Under the pieces are notes generated by a model. That model was not told where the DNA came from. It saw only the letters and a list, made by a program, of their open reading frames with translations, and did no database searches. The position numbers and the translations under genes were made by a program. DNA of 64,000 nucleotides, from the NCBI RefSeq assembly GCF_004328665.1, contig NZ_CP019770.1, forward strand, positions 2,790,001-2,854,000, given 5' to 3'. Below, in pieces: positions 18,449 to 28,086 of the stretch (position 1 is its first letter; every line of letters begins with the position of its first letter). The stretch comes from Pseudoalteromonas sp. DL-6 (GTDB taxonomy: Bacteria > Pseudomonadota > Gammaproteobacteria > Enterobacterales > Alteromonadaceae).

Positions 18449-21343
18449 ATGAATTTTTCCTTAGGTCAGCGTTGGATCAGTGATACAGAGTCAGATTTAG
18501 GATTGGGCACCGTTGTTGCCATTGATGGCCGCCAGGTCAGCATTTTATTTCCTGCCAGTGGTGAAAACCGTGTTTATTCTTCTGCAGAAGCTCCGGTAAC
18601 CCGCGTAGCATTTAATCCTGGTGATGTGATCCGAAGCGTTGAGGAGTGGGAATTACAAGTTGAGTCAATTGAAGTACAAGGCGAATTACTGTGCTATCAC
18701 GGTGAACGTATTGATAACGGTGAAAAAGTACAATTAAAAGAAACCTTTTTAGACCATTTTATTAAATTTAATAAACCACAAGACCGTTTATTTGCAGGCC
18801 AAGTAGACCGTTTTGACCGGTACACTTTGCGCTACCAAACTTGGTTACATCAATTTGAACGCCAACAGTCACCTATTAAAGGTTTAATTGGCCAACGTGC
18901 CAACCTTATTCCGCATCAGCTTTATATTGCTCAAGAAGTAGGTAAACGTTTTGCGCCACGTGTATTACTTTCTGATGAAGTCGGTTTGGGTAAAACCATC
19001 GAAGCTGGCATGATTTTACATCAACAAATTATTACTGGTCGCGCCAGCCGTGTGCTTATTGTGGTACCTGAGAACTTGCAGCACCAATGGTTAGTAGAAA
19101 TGCTACGCCGTTTTAATTTACGTTTTTCTATTTTTGATGAAGAGCGCTGCGACGAAGCGTTTGCTGATTCACCTAACGTATTTGATACCGAGCAACTGGT
19201 GCTTACCAGCCTTGAGTTTTTAACTAAGAAAAAACGTTGGTTTGAACAAGCTACGTTGGCCGACTGGGACTTATTAGTCATTGATGAAGCCCATCATTTA
19301 AGCATTAACAACAATAAACCCAGCGCCGAATACCAACGTATGGCTGAGCTGAGCCAAGACATTCCGGGGTTAATTTTATTAACAGCAACGCCAGACCAAC
19401 TGGGTCATCGTAGCCACTTTGCACGCTTACAACTGCTCGATCCAGATCGCTTTTACGACTACGACGTATTTAAAGAAGAAGAAGCAAACTACAAAGATGT
19501 AGCCGAAGCTGCTAACCAACTACTGCAAGAGCAAGCATTAGATGATAACGCTAAAGCAACCTTGATTGAGCTATTAAAAGAAACGGATATCACCGATATT
19601 CTTGAAACAGCACAACAAGGCGACCTTGAAGCACGTAAAGAAATTTTAAATATGCTTTTAGACCGTCACGGTACTGGGCGCATCTTATTTAGAAATAGTC
19701 GCAGTGGTATTGATGGTTACCCAAGTCGTAAATTACACGCCTACCCTATGGCTTTACCTAAGCAATACAAAACAGCAATGACTGTACTAGGTAATATGAG
19801 CGGCATTCAAAATGCTGAACTCAGTGCGCAACGTGCACTTTTCCCTGAAAAAATATTTCAAGAGTTTGAAGGTGAAAGCGCCAGCTGGGGTTTATTTGAC
19901 CCCCGTGTCGATTGGCTAATCGAAACGCTAAAAACACTCAAACGTGAAAAAGTACTTCTTATTTGTGCTAAAGCCGAAACAGCAATCAGCCTTGAGCAAA
20001 TATTACGTGAACGCGAAGCAATTAAAGCCTCTGTGTTCCATGAAGGTATGTCGATAATTGAACGTGACCGCGCCGCCGCATTCTTTGCCGATGAATACGA
20101 TAATGCTCAAATATTACTGTGTTCAGAAATTGGTTCAGAAGGCCGTAACTTCCAATTCTCACACCACTTAGTGTTGTTTGATTTACCACTGAACCCAGAT
20201 TTACTTGAGCAACGTATTGGTCGCTTAGACCGTATAGGACAAACACAAGATGTAAACATTCATGTGCCTTACTTTGAGAACACGGCACAGGAAGTATTAT
20301 TGCGTTGGTACAATGAAGGCCTAGATGCATTTGAAAGCACTTCAACCACAGGGCAGTTATTGTATAAAGAGTTTAGCGAAGATTTACTTGAGTACATTGC
20401 AGCTCATAACTGTGACGAAGACGAGCTAGACCCATTACTTGAGCAAGTGGCACAAAAGAATGCAGTATTACGTAAGCAAATGGAAAGTGGTCGAGATCGC
20501 CTACTAGAACTGCATTCATCAGGGCAAGGCGCTGCTGATTCACTTGTGGCTGACATTGAAAAACTCGATAATCAGTTTGAGCTACCAAGTTACATGATCA
20601 ATGTGTTCGACACCTTTGGTGTAAGCCAAGAAGATAAAGGTGAAAACACCATAATTTTAAAGCCCACTGAGCATATGCTTAATGCCTCATTCCCAGCTTT
20701 AAAAGAAGATGGCATGACGGTGACCTTTGACCGTGATACTGCTCTTTCGCAAGAAGATGTGCACTTTATTAGCTGGGATCATCCTATGGTGCAAGGCACT
20801 ATGGACATGATTTGCGATGATGACTTTGGTAGTGCGTCAGTGGCGTTACTTAAAAATAAAAAGTTACCACCAGGAACATTCTTTGTTGAGCTAATATTTG
20901 TTGCCGAAGCAATGGCACCAAAAGTACTGCAAGTGGGCCGCTTTTTACCGCCTACGCCTATTCGTATTTTACTCGATAAGAGCAGTAATAACTTAGGCGA
21001 AAACGTTGGCTTTGATGGCTTTAATCAACAGTTATCTGCGGTAGGCCGTCAAACAGCAAGTAAATTAGCCGGAGCATTACAAAGTGCGGTTCATCCGATG
21101 ATCAACACAGCAAAAGACATGGCGCAACAAAAGCTAGATGTTATTCGTGCAGAGTCATTAGCTAAAATGCAAACATCGTTGAGTGAAGAGCAGCAGCGTT
21201 TAGAGGCACTTAAACAAATAAACCCAAATATTCGCCAAGAAGAAATTACTTTTTACGATAAACAACGCAATGAGCTAACCGCACATATTGAAAAAGCGCA
21301 GTTAAAACTCGATGCCATTCGTTTAATTGTGGTTTCTCACTAA
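18449..21343 (+). CDS. rapA: RNA polymerase-associated helicase RapA
   Basis: A 964-residue SWI2/SNF2 ATPase that binds RNA polymerase and promotes its recycling after transcription. The start is placed at ATG 18449, giving MNFSLGQRWISDTES, which matches the start of E. coli RapA (968 residues); the longer reading from 18389 adds 20 unrelated residues. Motifs seen: Walker A-like DEVGLGKTIEAG, the DEAHHL box, LLTATPDQLG, and helicase C motifs around GSEGRNFQF and QRIGRLDRIGQ. It starts the conserved rapA-rluA block and is followed by a strong terminator. Confidence 0.97.
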   Translation: MNFSLGQRWISDTESDLGLGTVVAIDGRQVSILFPASGENRVYSSAEAPVTRVAFNPGDVIRSVEEWELQVESIEVQGELLCYHGERIDNGEKVQLKETFLDHFIKFNKPQDRLFAGQVDRFDRYTLRYQTWLHQFERQQSPIKGLIGQRANLIPHQLYIAQEVGKRFAPRVLLSDEVGLGKTIEAGMILHQQIITGRASRVLIVVPENLQHQWLVEMLRRFNLRFSIFDEERCDEAFADSPNVFDTEQLVLTSLEFLTKKKRWFEQATLADWDLLVIDEAHHLSINNNKPSAEYQRMAELSQDIPGLILLTATPDQLGHRSHFARLQLLDPDRFYDYDVFKEEEANYKDVAEAANQLLQEQALDDNAKATLIELLKETDITDILETAQQGDLEARKEILNMLLDRHGTGRILFRNSRSGIDGYPSRKLHAYPMALPKQYKTAMTVLGNMSGIQNAELSAQRALFPEKIFQEFEGESASWGLFDPRVDWLIETLKTLKREKVLLICAKAETAISLEQILREREAIKASVFHEGMSIIERDRAAAFFADEYDNAQILLCSEIGSEGRNFQFSHHLVLFDLPLNPDLLEQRIGRLDRIGQTQDVNIHVPYFENTAQEVLLRWYNEGLDAFESTSTTGQLLYKEFSEDLLEYIAAHNCDEDELDPLLEQVAQKNAVLRKQMESGRDRLLELHSSGQGAADSLVADIEKLDNQFELPSYMINVFDTFGVSQEDKGENTIILKPTEHMLNASFPALKEDGMTVTFDRDTALSQEDVHFISWDHPMVQGTMDMICDDDFGSASVALLKNKKLPPGTFFVELIFVAEAMAPKVLQVGRFLPPTPIRILLDKSSNNLGENVGFDGFNQQLSAVGRQTASKLAGALQSAVHPMINTAKDMAQQKLDVIRAESLAKMQTSLSEEQQRLEALKQINPNIRQEEITFYDKQRNELTAHIEKAQLKLDAIRLIVVSH

Positions 21344-21406
21344 GGGATCTAGCTTTGAGCTATAAGCTGTCAGTCGTTAGTTAAAGATTAACTAGCGTGT
21401 GTATTG

Positions 21407-21437
21407 AAAAAAGCGCGATATTTATATCGCGCTTTTT
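21407..21437 (+). terminator. Rho-independent terminator after rapA
   Basis: AAAAAAGCGCGATA and TATCGCGCTTTTT form a near-perfect stem with a very short loop and flanking A and T runs, 64 bases after the rapA stop and 60 before rluA. Confidence 0.9.
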
Positions 21438-21497
21438 ACTTGAGCCTTTGCGCTCGCTCCACTAAAATAGCGCACTTCAAAATCACTGAGGTCTGCC

Positions 21498-22151
21498 GTG
21501 TTAGTTAATTACAATCCCCCTATGAGCCCGTATTTAACTATACTGTTTCAAGACGATGATTTACTTATTGTAAATAAGCCCAGCGAGTTACTCACCGTAC
21601 CAGGTAAAGACCCAAAACATGCCGATAGCTTAATTAATCGCGTCAACCGTGTTTTTCCTACGGCTAAAATTGTTCACCGTTTAGATATGGCTACCTCAGG
21701 GATACTTTGCTTGGCAATGAACAAAGCCGCTCACCGCCATTTAAGTATGCAATTTCAAGAGCGTGAAACGGCAAAGCGTTACATTGCGCGAGTTTATGGG
21801 CAACTTGAAAGTGAAACCGGCTCAGTTGACTTACCGCTTATTTGTGATTGGCCGAACCGTCCTAAGCAAATGGTTGATCACGACAATGGCAAGCCCTCGC
21901 TTACTCATTTTAAAGTGCTTGAGCGCGAAGCACAGGCAACCCGTGTAGAGCTGACTCCCATAACAGGGCGTTCCCACCAATTGCGAGTGCATATGTTAAG
22001 CTTAGGCCACCCTATTTTAGGCGATCGTTTATATGCCCACAAAGACGCACTTTCTGCGGCACCTCGATTACAGCTGCATGCACAAATGCTGCAACTAAAG
22101 CATCCTGTTACAGAGCAAGTACTCACGTTTGAAGCTGACCCCGAGTTTTAA
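21498..22151 (+). CDS. rluA: 23S rRNA/tRNA pseudouridine synthase RluA
   Basis: A 217-residue dual-specificity pseudouridine synthase that in E. coli modifies 23S rRNA position 746 and tRNA position 32. The catalytic motif HRLDMATSG is present (Asp in HRLD), and so are the conserved LICDWPNRPKQ and PITGRSHQLRVHM blocks. The GTG start at 21498 is kept over ATG 21522 because the extra VNYNPP matches ENYNPP at the start of the E. coli protein. It is located downstream of rapA as in enterobacteria, though here a terminator between them suggests its own promoter. Confidence 0.95.
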   Translation: MLVNYNPPMSPYLTILFQDDDLLIVNKPSELLTVPGKDPKHADSLINRVNRVFPTAKIVHRLDMATSGILCLAMNKAAHRHLSMQFQERETAKRYIARVYGQLESETGSVDLPLICDWPNRPKQMVDHDNGKPSLTHFKVLEREAQATRVELTPITGRSHQLRVHMLSLGHPILGDRLYAHKDALSAAPRLQLHAQMLQLKHPVTEQVLTFEADPEF

Positions 22152-22224
22152 ATAAATACGCAAATAGCTAAACTTTTATAGCCTCGCGCCGATACCTAAA
22201 TAATCTTTATTGTTTGAGTTTATT

Positions 22225-23121
22225 ATGGTTGTTGCGCAATTTATAAAAATGTCACTGTATGCATTGTTAGCTGTTTGCATATTAATGCATTGGCAAACAT
22301 ATGCTGTAGAACATATAGCCCCTACAGCCCACTCAACTATTATTGAAAATGATATTAAACGCTTGGCACCAGGGGATGAAATTAAAACCATTGAGCTTGG
22401 CGACACCCCATTTTTAACCTTACATCGTGAATACATGAGTGCTGATTTTAGAGGTGTGGTGATTCTAATACCCGACTGGCAATCGAGCCCTACAAACAAT
22501 TCTGGCATGAACTTTTTGCGCAAAGAGTTAAATAACCATGGCTATAGCACTTACGCTATGACGGTGCCCGATATTAATTGGCAAGCTGCTGAGCAGAGCA
22601 GCGAGGCAAATAATCAACCGGCTGCAGCAGATAACAGCACGCCAACTGAGCCGCCTCATCATGTTGATTATATTGAGCAGGTCAATGTTGACGTATTAGA
22701 TAACTACAAAACAAATTTAATTGCTCGCTATGAGGCCCTCTATCAGCAAGCGAGTGAAGCCTCGAATGATATCGTGGTTATTGCTCAAGGAACCAGTGCG
22801 GGAGTATTAATGGAGCACTATGCTGATTTTTCAGATTTACAGATCAATGCATTTATTAGTTTAAGTAGCTTTTTACCAAATTCACAGCGTAATGCGCGTT
22901 TGAGCCAAACCACCTCTTTAGTGACACCTGCGTTATTAGATATTTATTTTTCAGGCGATCATAACGATATTTTAATGAACCTTAAAAACCGTCAGCGTTG
23001 GGTTAACCGTAATGCAAAGTTTGATTACCGCCAGCGCCAGCTATTTGGATTGCGCGACGCGCCGCAGCAACATGCACGCTTGAGCAAAGAAATAGACGGT
23101 TTTTTACGCCGCCTTTTTTAA
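22225..23121 (+). CDS. DUF3530 family exported alpha/beta-hydrolase-like protein
   Basis: About 298 residues starting at ATG 22225 (an in-frame TTG lies 15 bases earlier). It has a hydrophobic N-terminal segment typical of a signal peptide (SLYALLAVCILMHW). The body resembles DUF3530: GVVILIPDWQSSPTNNSGMNFLRKELNNHGY near residues 77-107 and an IVVIAQGTSAGVLMEHY elbow (about 185-200). The nucleophile elbow reads AQGTSAG rather than a clean GxSxG, so hydrolase activity is uncertain. A low-complexity EQSSEANNQPAAADNS insert sits in the middle. It overlaps the end of convergent djlA by 18 bases. The function is unknown. Confidence 0.75.
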   Translation: MVVAQFIKMSLYALLAVCILMHWQTYAVEHIAPTAHSTIIENDIKRLAPGDEIKTIELGDTPFLTLHREYMSADFRGVVILIPDWQSSPTNNSGMNFLRKELNNHGYSTYAMTVPDINWQAAEQSSEANNQPAAADNSTPTEPPHHVDYIEQVNVDVLDNYKTNLIARYEALYQQASEASNDIVVIAQGTSAGVLMEHYADFSDLQINAFISLSSFLPNSQRNARLSQTTSLVTPALLDIYFSGDHNDILMNLKNRQRWVNRNAKFDYRQRQLFGLRDAPQQHARLSKEIDGFLRRLF

Positions 23122-23961
23122 ATACTCGTAAGCAGCTTGAATATCTTGACTTTTTTTAACCGCGACTTCCATCATATGCTTAGGTAAACCTTGCGATACC
23201 AGTTTATCAGGATGGTGCTGAGCCATAAGCTTTCGGTACGCTACTTTAATATCACGTTGCGACGCGTCTTTATTTAATCCCAATAAGGCCAATGCCTGCG
23301 AGCGATTCATATCATTACTTGGCGGAACATGATGCCCTGAGCCTTCTCGGTAACTACTACTTTGACTTTGCTGCTGTCTAAAGCGCTGTTGTTGCTGCCT
23401 AAAATTAAACTCAGCTTGGTAACGTTTTAGCACAAACGCAAAGTGCGCTTTAGATACACCCAACTGCTTACTGACTTCTTGTAATAATTGCTTTTCTTGT
23501 GCGGCAAGTACCCCATCAGAAAACGCCATTTGTATTTGAATTTCTAAAAATAACTGCAGTAAATCGTAACGTTTAGCAAAGCGTTCTTTAAAGTCATAAA
23601 CCGTGTCTTTGAGAGAAAAGTCGCTATCTTTACCTGATTGAAACGCTTGTTGAGCTTCACGGCGTTCTTCGCCTTTTAAGCCCATTTCATCCATAAATAG
23701 CGTCGCAGCTTTAATATGGGTTTCACTTATTCGTCCATTTGACTTGGCAATATGCCCCATTACTGCAAAGCAGCTAGAAAAAAACAGTGCTTGGCGTTCG
23801 TTAACATCATCGCCCTTAAAAAGGTTAGAGAAGCCGCCAGCCTGATCAAAGTCTTTCTTTAGGCTTTTATCAAACATATGACCTAGGTATAAGCCTAAAA
23901 TGGCGCCAAATATTTTGCCAAACATAAAACCAAAACAGAAACCGAGAATTTTTCCCCACAT
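23104..23961 (-). CDS. djlA: Membrane-anchored DnaJ-like co-chaperone DjlA
   Basis: A 285-residue type III J-protein. It begins with a glycine-rich transmembrane dimerisation segment (GKILGFCFGFMFGKIFGAILGLYLGHMFD), then a TerB-like helical domain (about 50-175), a glutamine-rich linker, and a C-terminal J domain with the essential HPD motif (QHHPDK) near residue 258. In E. coli DjlA stimulates DnaK at the inner membrane and affects the Rcs capsule pathway. The placement near rluA and lptD matches enterobacterial gene order, except that here djlA is on the minus strand with amgK and murU between it and lptD. Confidence 0.95.
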   Translation of the reverse strand: MWGKILGFCFGFMFGKIFGAILGLYLGHMFDKSLKKDFDQAGGFSNLFKGDDVNERQALFFSSCFAVMGHIAKSNGRISETHIKAATLFMDEMGLKGEERREAQQAFQSGKDSDFSLKDTVYDFKERFAKRYDLLQLFLEIQIQMAFSDGVLAAQEKQLLQEVSKQLGVSKAHFAFVLKRYQAEFNFRQQQQRFRQQQSQSSSYREGSGHHVPPSNDMNRSQALALLGLNKDASQRDIKVAYRKLMAQHHPDKLVSQGLPKHMMEVAVKKSQDIQAAYEYLKKAA

Positions 23962-23994
23962 TTTAAAACTTACCTCTAGTGTTTTATATTTAGC

Positions 23995-24651
23995 TTATGG
24001 CGCTAATTGTTGGTTAAGAGTCGATAAACGCTCTGGTGTGCCTATATCGTCCCATTGGCCAATATAGAGTTCAGTGGAGACTAAATGTTCATTTAATTTT
24101 TCACGCAGTAAAGGCCCTAACGGGCGGATACCTAGGGCCAGCCCTTCAAAGAAATCAGCCTGGTAACGGCCAATTCCAGAAAATGTATAGCGCTGTTCAC
24201 TATTAGGTAAGTGGCTTAGGGTAAAATCACCCTCTGGGTTATGCGCAGGATTTTCAACCAATACAATGTGCGCTTCTTTTGGCTGTAAATGCAGCTGCAT
24301 TAATGCACTAATATCGTAGTCGCTGTAAACATCACCATTAATAACAATAAATGACTCACCTAATAAAGGAAGTGCTTGAATAATACCGCCTGCAGTTTCA
24401 AGCCCGCCAGTCACCTCTTGGCTATAGGTTATGGTTACCCCCCATGCACTGCCATCTGCAAAATAGGCTTTTATTTTATCTCCTTGCCACGCAAGGTTAA
24501 TCACAATTTGGCTAATGCCAGCCGCTTTTAAGCGCATAATATGATGTTCAATAAGTGGCTTACCTGCCACACATAACATAGGTTTTGGCAGCTGTGCGGT
24601 GAGCGGCATCATACGTTTACCGCGTCCAGCAGCTAAAATCATCGCCTTCAT
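23995..24651 (-). CDS. murU: N-acetylmuramate-1-phosphate uridylyltransferase-type nucleotidyltransferase (MurU)
   Basis: A 218-residue cytosolic sugar nucleotidyltransferase with the signature LAAGRGKRMMPLT and PKPML (residues about 5-26) and the metal-binding INGDVYSDYD. The start is the ATG at 24651, which overlaps the amgK stop as ATGA, so the two are translationally coupled. In Pseudomonas, MurU converts MurNAc-1-phosphate from AmgK to UDP-MurNAc, a peptidoglycan-recycling bypass of de novo synthesis that skips MurA and gives intrinsic fosfomycin tolerance. The pairing with an AmgK homologue beside lptD supports MurU over a mannose-1-phosphate guanylyltransferase, which would have the same motifs. 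Confidence 0.85.
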   Translation of the reverse strand: MKAMILAAGRGKRMMPLTAQLPKPMLCVAGKPLIEHHIMRLKAAGISQIVINLAWQGDKIKAYFADGSAWGVTITYSQEVTGGLETAGGIIQALPLLGESFIVINGDVYSDYDISALMQLHLQPKEAHIVLVENPAHNPEGDFTLSHLPNSEQRYTFSGIGRYQADFFEGLALGIRPLGPLLREKLNEHLVSTELYIGQWDDIGTPERLSTLNQQLAP

Positions 24652-25649
24652 AATTGTTCCTCTTTTAACCGCTGCTGTACTTTTAGTATCACGTAATTTT
24701 TTATCCAATCTGATAAGCCGCAAAGCTCCGGATATTGTGCCGCTACCTCTATTACGTATTCAAGCGTAGGAAGTATATTCGCTAAGTAACCTTTTTTGCC
24801 ATCACGTAGGTACAAGCGACAAAAAATACCCGCCGCTTTTAAATGGCGCTGCAAGCCGGTTAAATCAAACCAATACTTAAATTGTGCAAATGACTCATTA
24901 GTTATTAAGCCTTGGCGCTTAAATTCGTCATAGCCAAACTCAAGTAAGTGAGTAAGCTCGTCATTAGGCAACTTAAAGTAACAATCTCTTAAAAGCGAGA
25001 CCAAGTCATAACATAATGGGCCTTGTACCGCGTCTTGATAATCAATAATTGCCCATTGCTGCTCGCAACGCATAATATTACGACTATGGTAATCACGGTG
25101 CATAGTCACTATAGGTTGTTCAAGCAGTGTATTGATTAACAGCGTAGTGCTTGTTTGCCAAATATTTTGTTGCTCAGTGCTGAGCTCTGCACTAATAAAA
25201 TCATTAACTAACCAATTTTTAAAAATATCCAACTCAAGTGCAATAAAATCACTGTCGTACGGGTTCATTGCCGGTGCTTTTGGCGTTTTAGACCACTTGG
25301 CACTTAAACTGATCAGCTGCTGGTAATACTCACTGCGATTGGCATCATCAAGCAAGTCAGCTAAATGGGTGCTGCCCAAATCACTTAAAATAAAAAAACC
25401 TTGTTGCTCGTCACTATAAATAATGGATGGTAATAAAAAACCCTGCTCAGAAAACACCTTATTTAATGCAATATAAGGGACGTTGTTAACTTTTTTTGGA
25501 TCGGAGTCCATCACAATAAAGCTTTTATTTTCAGCATTTAATCTGTAGTAACGGCGAAAACTGGCATCTGCGGTTATTGCATTAAGCGCGCAGGATTGCT
25601 CACTAAAGTGAGTATTAATAAACTGTTGTAAACTCTCAAAGCGTGTCAT
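24648..25649 (-). CDS. amgK: Anomeric N-acetylmuramate/N-acetylglucosamine kinase (AmgK), APH fold
   Basis: A 333-residue kinase of the aminoglycoside phosphotransferase fold, with catalytic HRDYHSRNIM (about 183-192) and metal-binding IIDYQDAVQG (about 199-208). Characterised AmgK proteins phosphorylate the anomeric carbon of MurNAc and GlcNAc during cell-wall recycling. The 4-base stop/start overlap with murU and the divergent neighbour lptD reproduce the arrangement known from pseudomonads. A resistance role as a true aminoglycoside phosphotransferase is unlikely in this context. The promoter must share the 94-base gap with lptD. Confidence 0.87.
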   Translation of the reverse strand: MTRFESLQQFINTHFSEQSCALNAITADASFRRYYRLNAENKSFIVMDSDPKKVNNVPYIALNKVFSEQGFLLPSIIYSDEQQGFFILSDLGSTHLADLLDDANRSEYYQQLISLSAKWSKTPKAPAMNPYDSDFIALELDIFKNWLVNDFISAELSTEQQNIWQTSTTLLINTLLEQPIVTMHRDYHSRNIMRCEQQWAIIDYQDAVQGPLCYDLVSLLRDCYFKLPNDELTHLLEFGYDEFKRQGLITNESFAQFKYWFDLTGLQRHLKAAGIFCRLYLRDGKKGYLANILPTLEYVIEVAAQYPELCGLSDWIKNYVILKVQQRLKEEQL

Positions 25650-25743
25650 TTTATAAGCTATCTATTTTTCACTAATTACTTTGCCATTGTTTTCCTTTAT
25701 TATGTATAGCTTGTAACTAATCACAGAGCATAAAGGTCGATAA

Positions 25744-27990
25744 ATGAGCAAAACCTGGGGCATTTTGATGCTAAGCGTACTGAGCGCACCATCGCTTGCC
25801 GAAACTGAACTGACACACAATTTTTGTGGCACTTCAATGCAAACCAGAGCTTGGCAACCGCTAGCTGGCCTTGAGCTTGGAACGGTTGATATCAGCGCTG
25901 ATGACGTTGAGCTTTTAGGCACACAAAGCGCTGAATTTACTGGCAATGTTGATATTAACACCGTTAACATGAGTTTGTCCGCACAATCAGCACTGATTGA
26001 TAAACAACGCGGCCTACTCAATGCTACCGGCCCAATTACCTACCGCGATTATGTAAGCCACGTACAAAGTGCGGGCTTAAACGCTGATTTAAACAACTCA
26101 TCATTTAGCTTATTAGGCGCACAATACAGCCTAACACAACAGCAAGGCAAAGGCGGTGCGGAAAAACTCACCATTGATGAGTCTGGCTTAATGCTGATGA
26201 ATGCAAGCTTTACTGCTTGTCCTGGAAATACGCCAGTGTGGGCTATTGAAGCTGATGAGATTAATTTATCTCGTGAAGAGGGCTGGGGCGAGACCTACAA
26301 TGCGGTGCTACGTATTTTAGACACGCCAGTACTCTATTTACCTTATTTTACTTTCCCACTTGATGAGCGCCGTAAATCAGGTTTATTAACGCCCAGCTTT
26401 TCAAGTTCAGATCGCTATGGGTTAGAAACAATTACGCCTTACTATTGGAACATTGCTCCAAACTATGATGCAACCATTACCCCGCGTTATATGTCACGCA
26501 AGGGGCTACAGTTACAAACTGAATTTAGATATTTAACCCCAGAGCACCAAGGCCTAGTGGCTGTAGAATACCTAAATAAAGATGATTCAGAGCCAGAGCT
26601 AGACGAGCGTTTCTTGTTTCATTGGCAACAAAAAAGCTATATAGGCGAAGACTGGCGAGCCAGTATTGATATTACCAATGTCAGTGATGATAACTACCTG
26701 ACTGATTTAAACTCAACCTATGCAAGTAAAACCGATACTCAGCTTTATCGTACCGGCTCACTGACTCATATGGGCGAGATGTGGCGTACCGATATAAAAA
26801 TACAAAACTTTGAAGTACTCGGTGACCACCTAGAATCATATACAGCCTTACCTCAAGTTAGCTTTACACAAACTACGCCGTGGAAAATTGATTACTTCGA
26901 TTTTAGTGTTTCAGGCGAGCTAAGCCACTTTACTAATAGCTCAGCGGTGATTGACCAAGCAACTCGCGTTCATATAGAACCTAAAGCACGCTTTGATTAC
27001 AAAGAATATGCCTGGTCGTTTTTATCTGAAGTAAGCTTGCTACAAACTAACTATAAACAAGACGGCGACTTACAAGGCACTCAATATAGCGAGACTGTCT
27101 CGCGTACATTGCCAAAAGTGCGCTTATATTCTCAGCTTAACTTTGAGCGTGATACCTCAATTTTTATCGACGATGGTATTCAAACCTTAGAACCACAAAT
27201 TCAGTATTTATATACACCTAATAAAGATCAGTCTGATATTGGCTTGTACGATACCACTAAATTACAAGACGACTTTTTTGGCTTATTTAGAGATGCGCGT
27301 TTTTCAAGTGTTGACCGAATTGCCGCTGCGAATCAGTTTACGCTTGGGGCAACCACCCGTTTATTTGATAATAAAAATGAAGAAGTATTTAACTTCAGCG
27401 CAGGCCAAATATTTTATTTAAGTGACTCAGCCAAGCCCACAGAGCAAGGGCTTAACAGCGACAGTAACTACAATGCCTTGTTTGCAGCGCAAACCATGTT
27501 ACATTGGCACCGCCGCTGGTATTTATCCGGTGGTATTCAGTACGACACGGATGGCAAGCAAATTATCCAGTCAAATTTAACCTTAGACTATAAAGGTGAC
27601 GATAATCAGCTGGTTCAATTGAACCATCGCTATGCAAATGATGTCTCAGGAAATACAATCGAACAAGCGGGCTTATTTACAAGCATCCCTATTAGTGACG
27701 AATGGCAATTTATTGCAAGTTACCATCGCGATCTTGATAATAACCGCAGTATTGAAGTATTTAGTGGATTACAGTATGAATCGTGCTGTTGGGCGTTCCA
27801 AATTACTGGCCATCGTCAAATTGAAACTGATTTAAATCAGTCAATTGGGCAACCCCAAGCCACTTTTGATTCGAGCATTCGTTTGAATTTTGTATTAAAA
27901 GGGCTTGGTAGTAAAAGCCGTTATGATGCTCAAAAATTATTACAACAAGGTATTTTTGGTTATCGTAGGCCGTATTTTCTTAATGACTAA
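25744..27990 (+). CDS. lptD: LPS-assembly outer-membrane protein LptD
   Basis: A 748-residue outer-membrane translocon that, with LptE, places LPS in the outer leaflet. A signal peptide (cleavage near SLAET, residue 19-20) precedes a periplasmic OstA/beta-jellyroll region (about 45-180) and a large C-terminal beta-barrel. All four cysteines needed for the non-consecutive disulfides are visible: C28, C159 and the adjacent pair C681-C682. Conserved blocks include LPYFTFPLDERRKSGLL and YYWNIAPNYDATITPRY. SD AAGGT lies upstream of the ATG. It leads the surA-pdxA-rsmA-apaGH gene group. Confidence 0.97.
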   Translation: MSKTWGILMLSVLSAPSLAETELTHNFCGTSMQTRAWQPLAGLELGTVDISADDVELLGTQSAEFTGNVDINTVNMSLSAQSALIDKQRGLLNATGPITYRDYVSHVQSAGLNADLNNSSFSLLGAQYSLTQQQGKGGAEKLTIDESGLMLMNASFTACPGNTPVWAIEADEINLSREEGWGETYNAVLRILDTPVLYLPYFTFPLDERRKSGLLTPSFSSSDRYGLETITPYYWNIAPNYDATITPRYMSRKGLQLQTEFRYLTPEHQGLVAVEYLNKDDSEPELDERFLFHWQQKSYIGEDWRASIDITNVSDDNYLTDLNSTYASKTDTQLYRTGSLTHMGEMWRTDIKIQNFEVLGDHLESYTALPQVSFTQTTPWKIDYFDFSVSGELSHFTNSSAVIDQATRVHIEPKARFDYKEYAWSFLSEVSLLQTNYKQDGDLQGTQYSETVSRTLPKVRLYSQLNFERDTSIFIDDGIQTLEPQIQYLYTPNKDQSDIGLYDTTKLQDDFFGLFRDARFSSVDRIAAANQFTLGATTRLFDNKNEEVFNFSAGQIFYLSDSAKPTEQGLNSDSNYNALFAAQTMLHWHRRWYLSGGIQYDTDGKQIIQSNLTLDYKGDDNQLVQLNHRYANDVSGNTIEQAGLFTSIPISDEWQFIASYHRDLDNNRSIEVFSGLQYESCCWAFQITGHRQIETDLNQSIGQPQATFDSSIRLNFVLKGLGSKSRYDAQKLLQQGIFGYRRPYFLND

Positions 27991-28086
27991 ACTGCATTTT
28001 GTATAGTAAAAATTTACAAATAACTATATCAATCTAGCCGCATTTAGCATTACAACAGTACTATTAGTAAGAGTAGTAAAAAGAAT

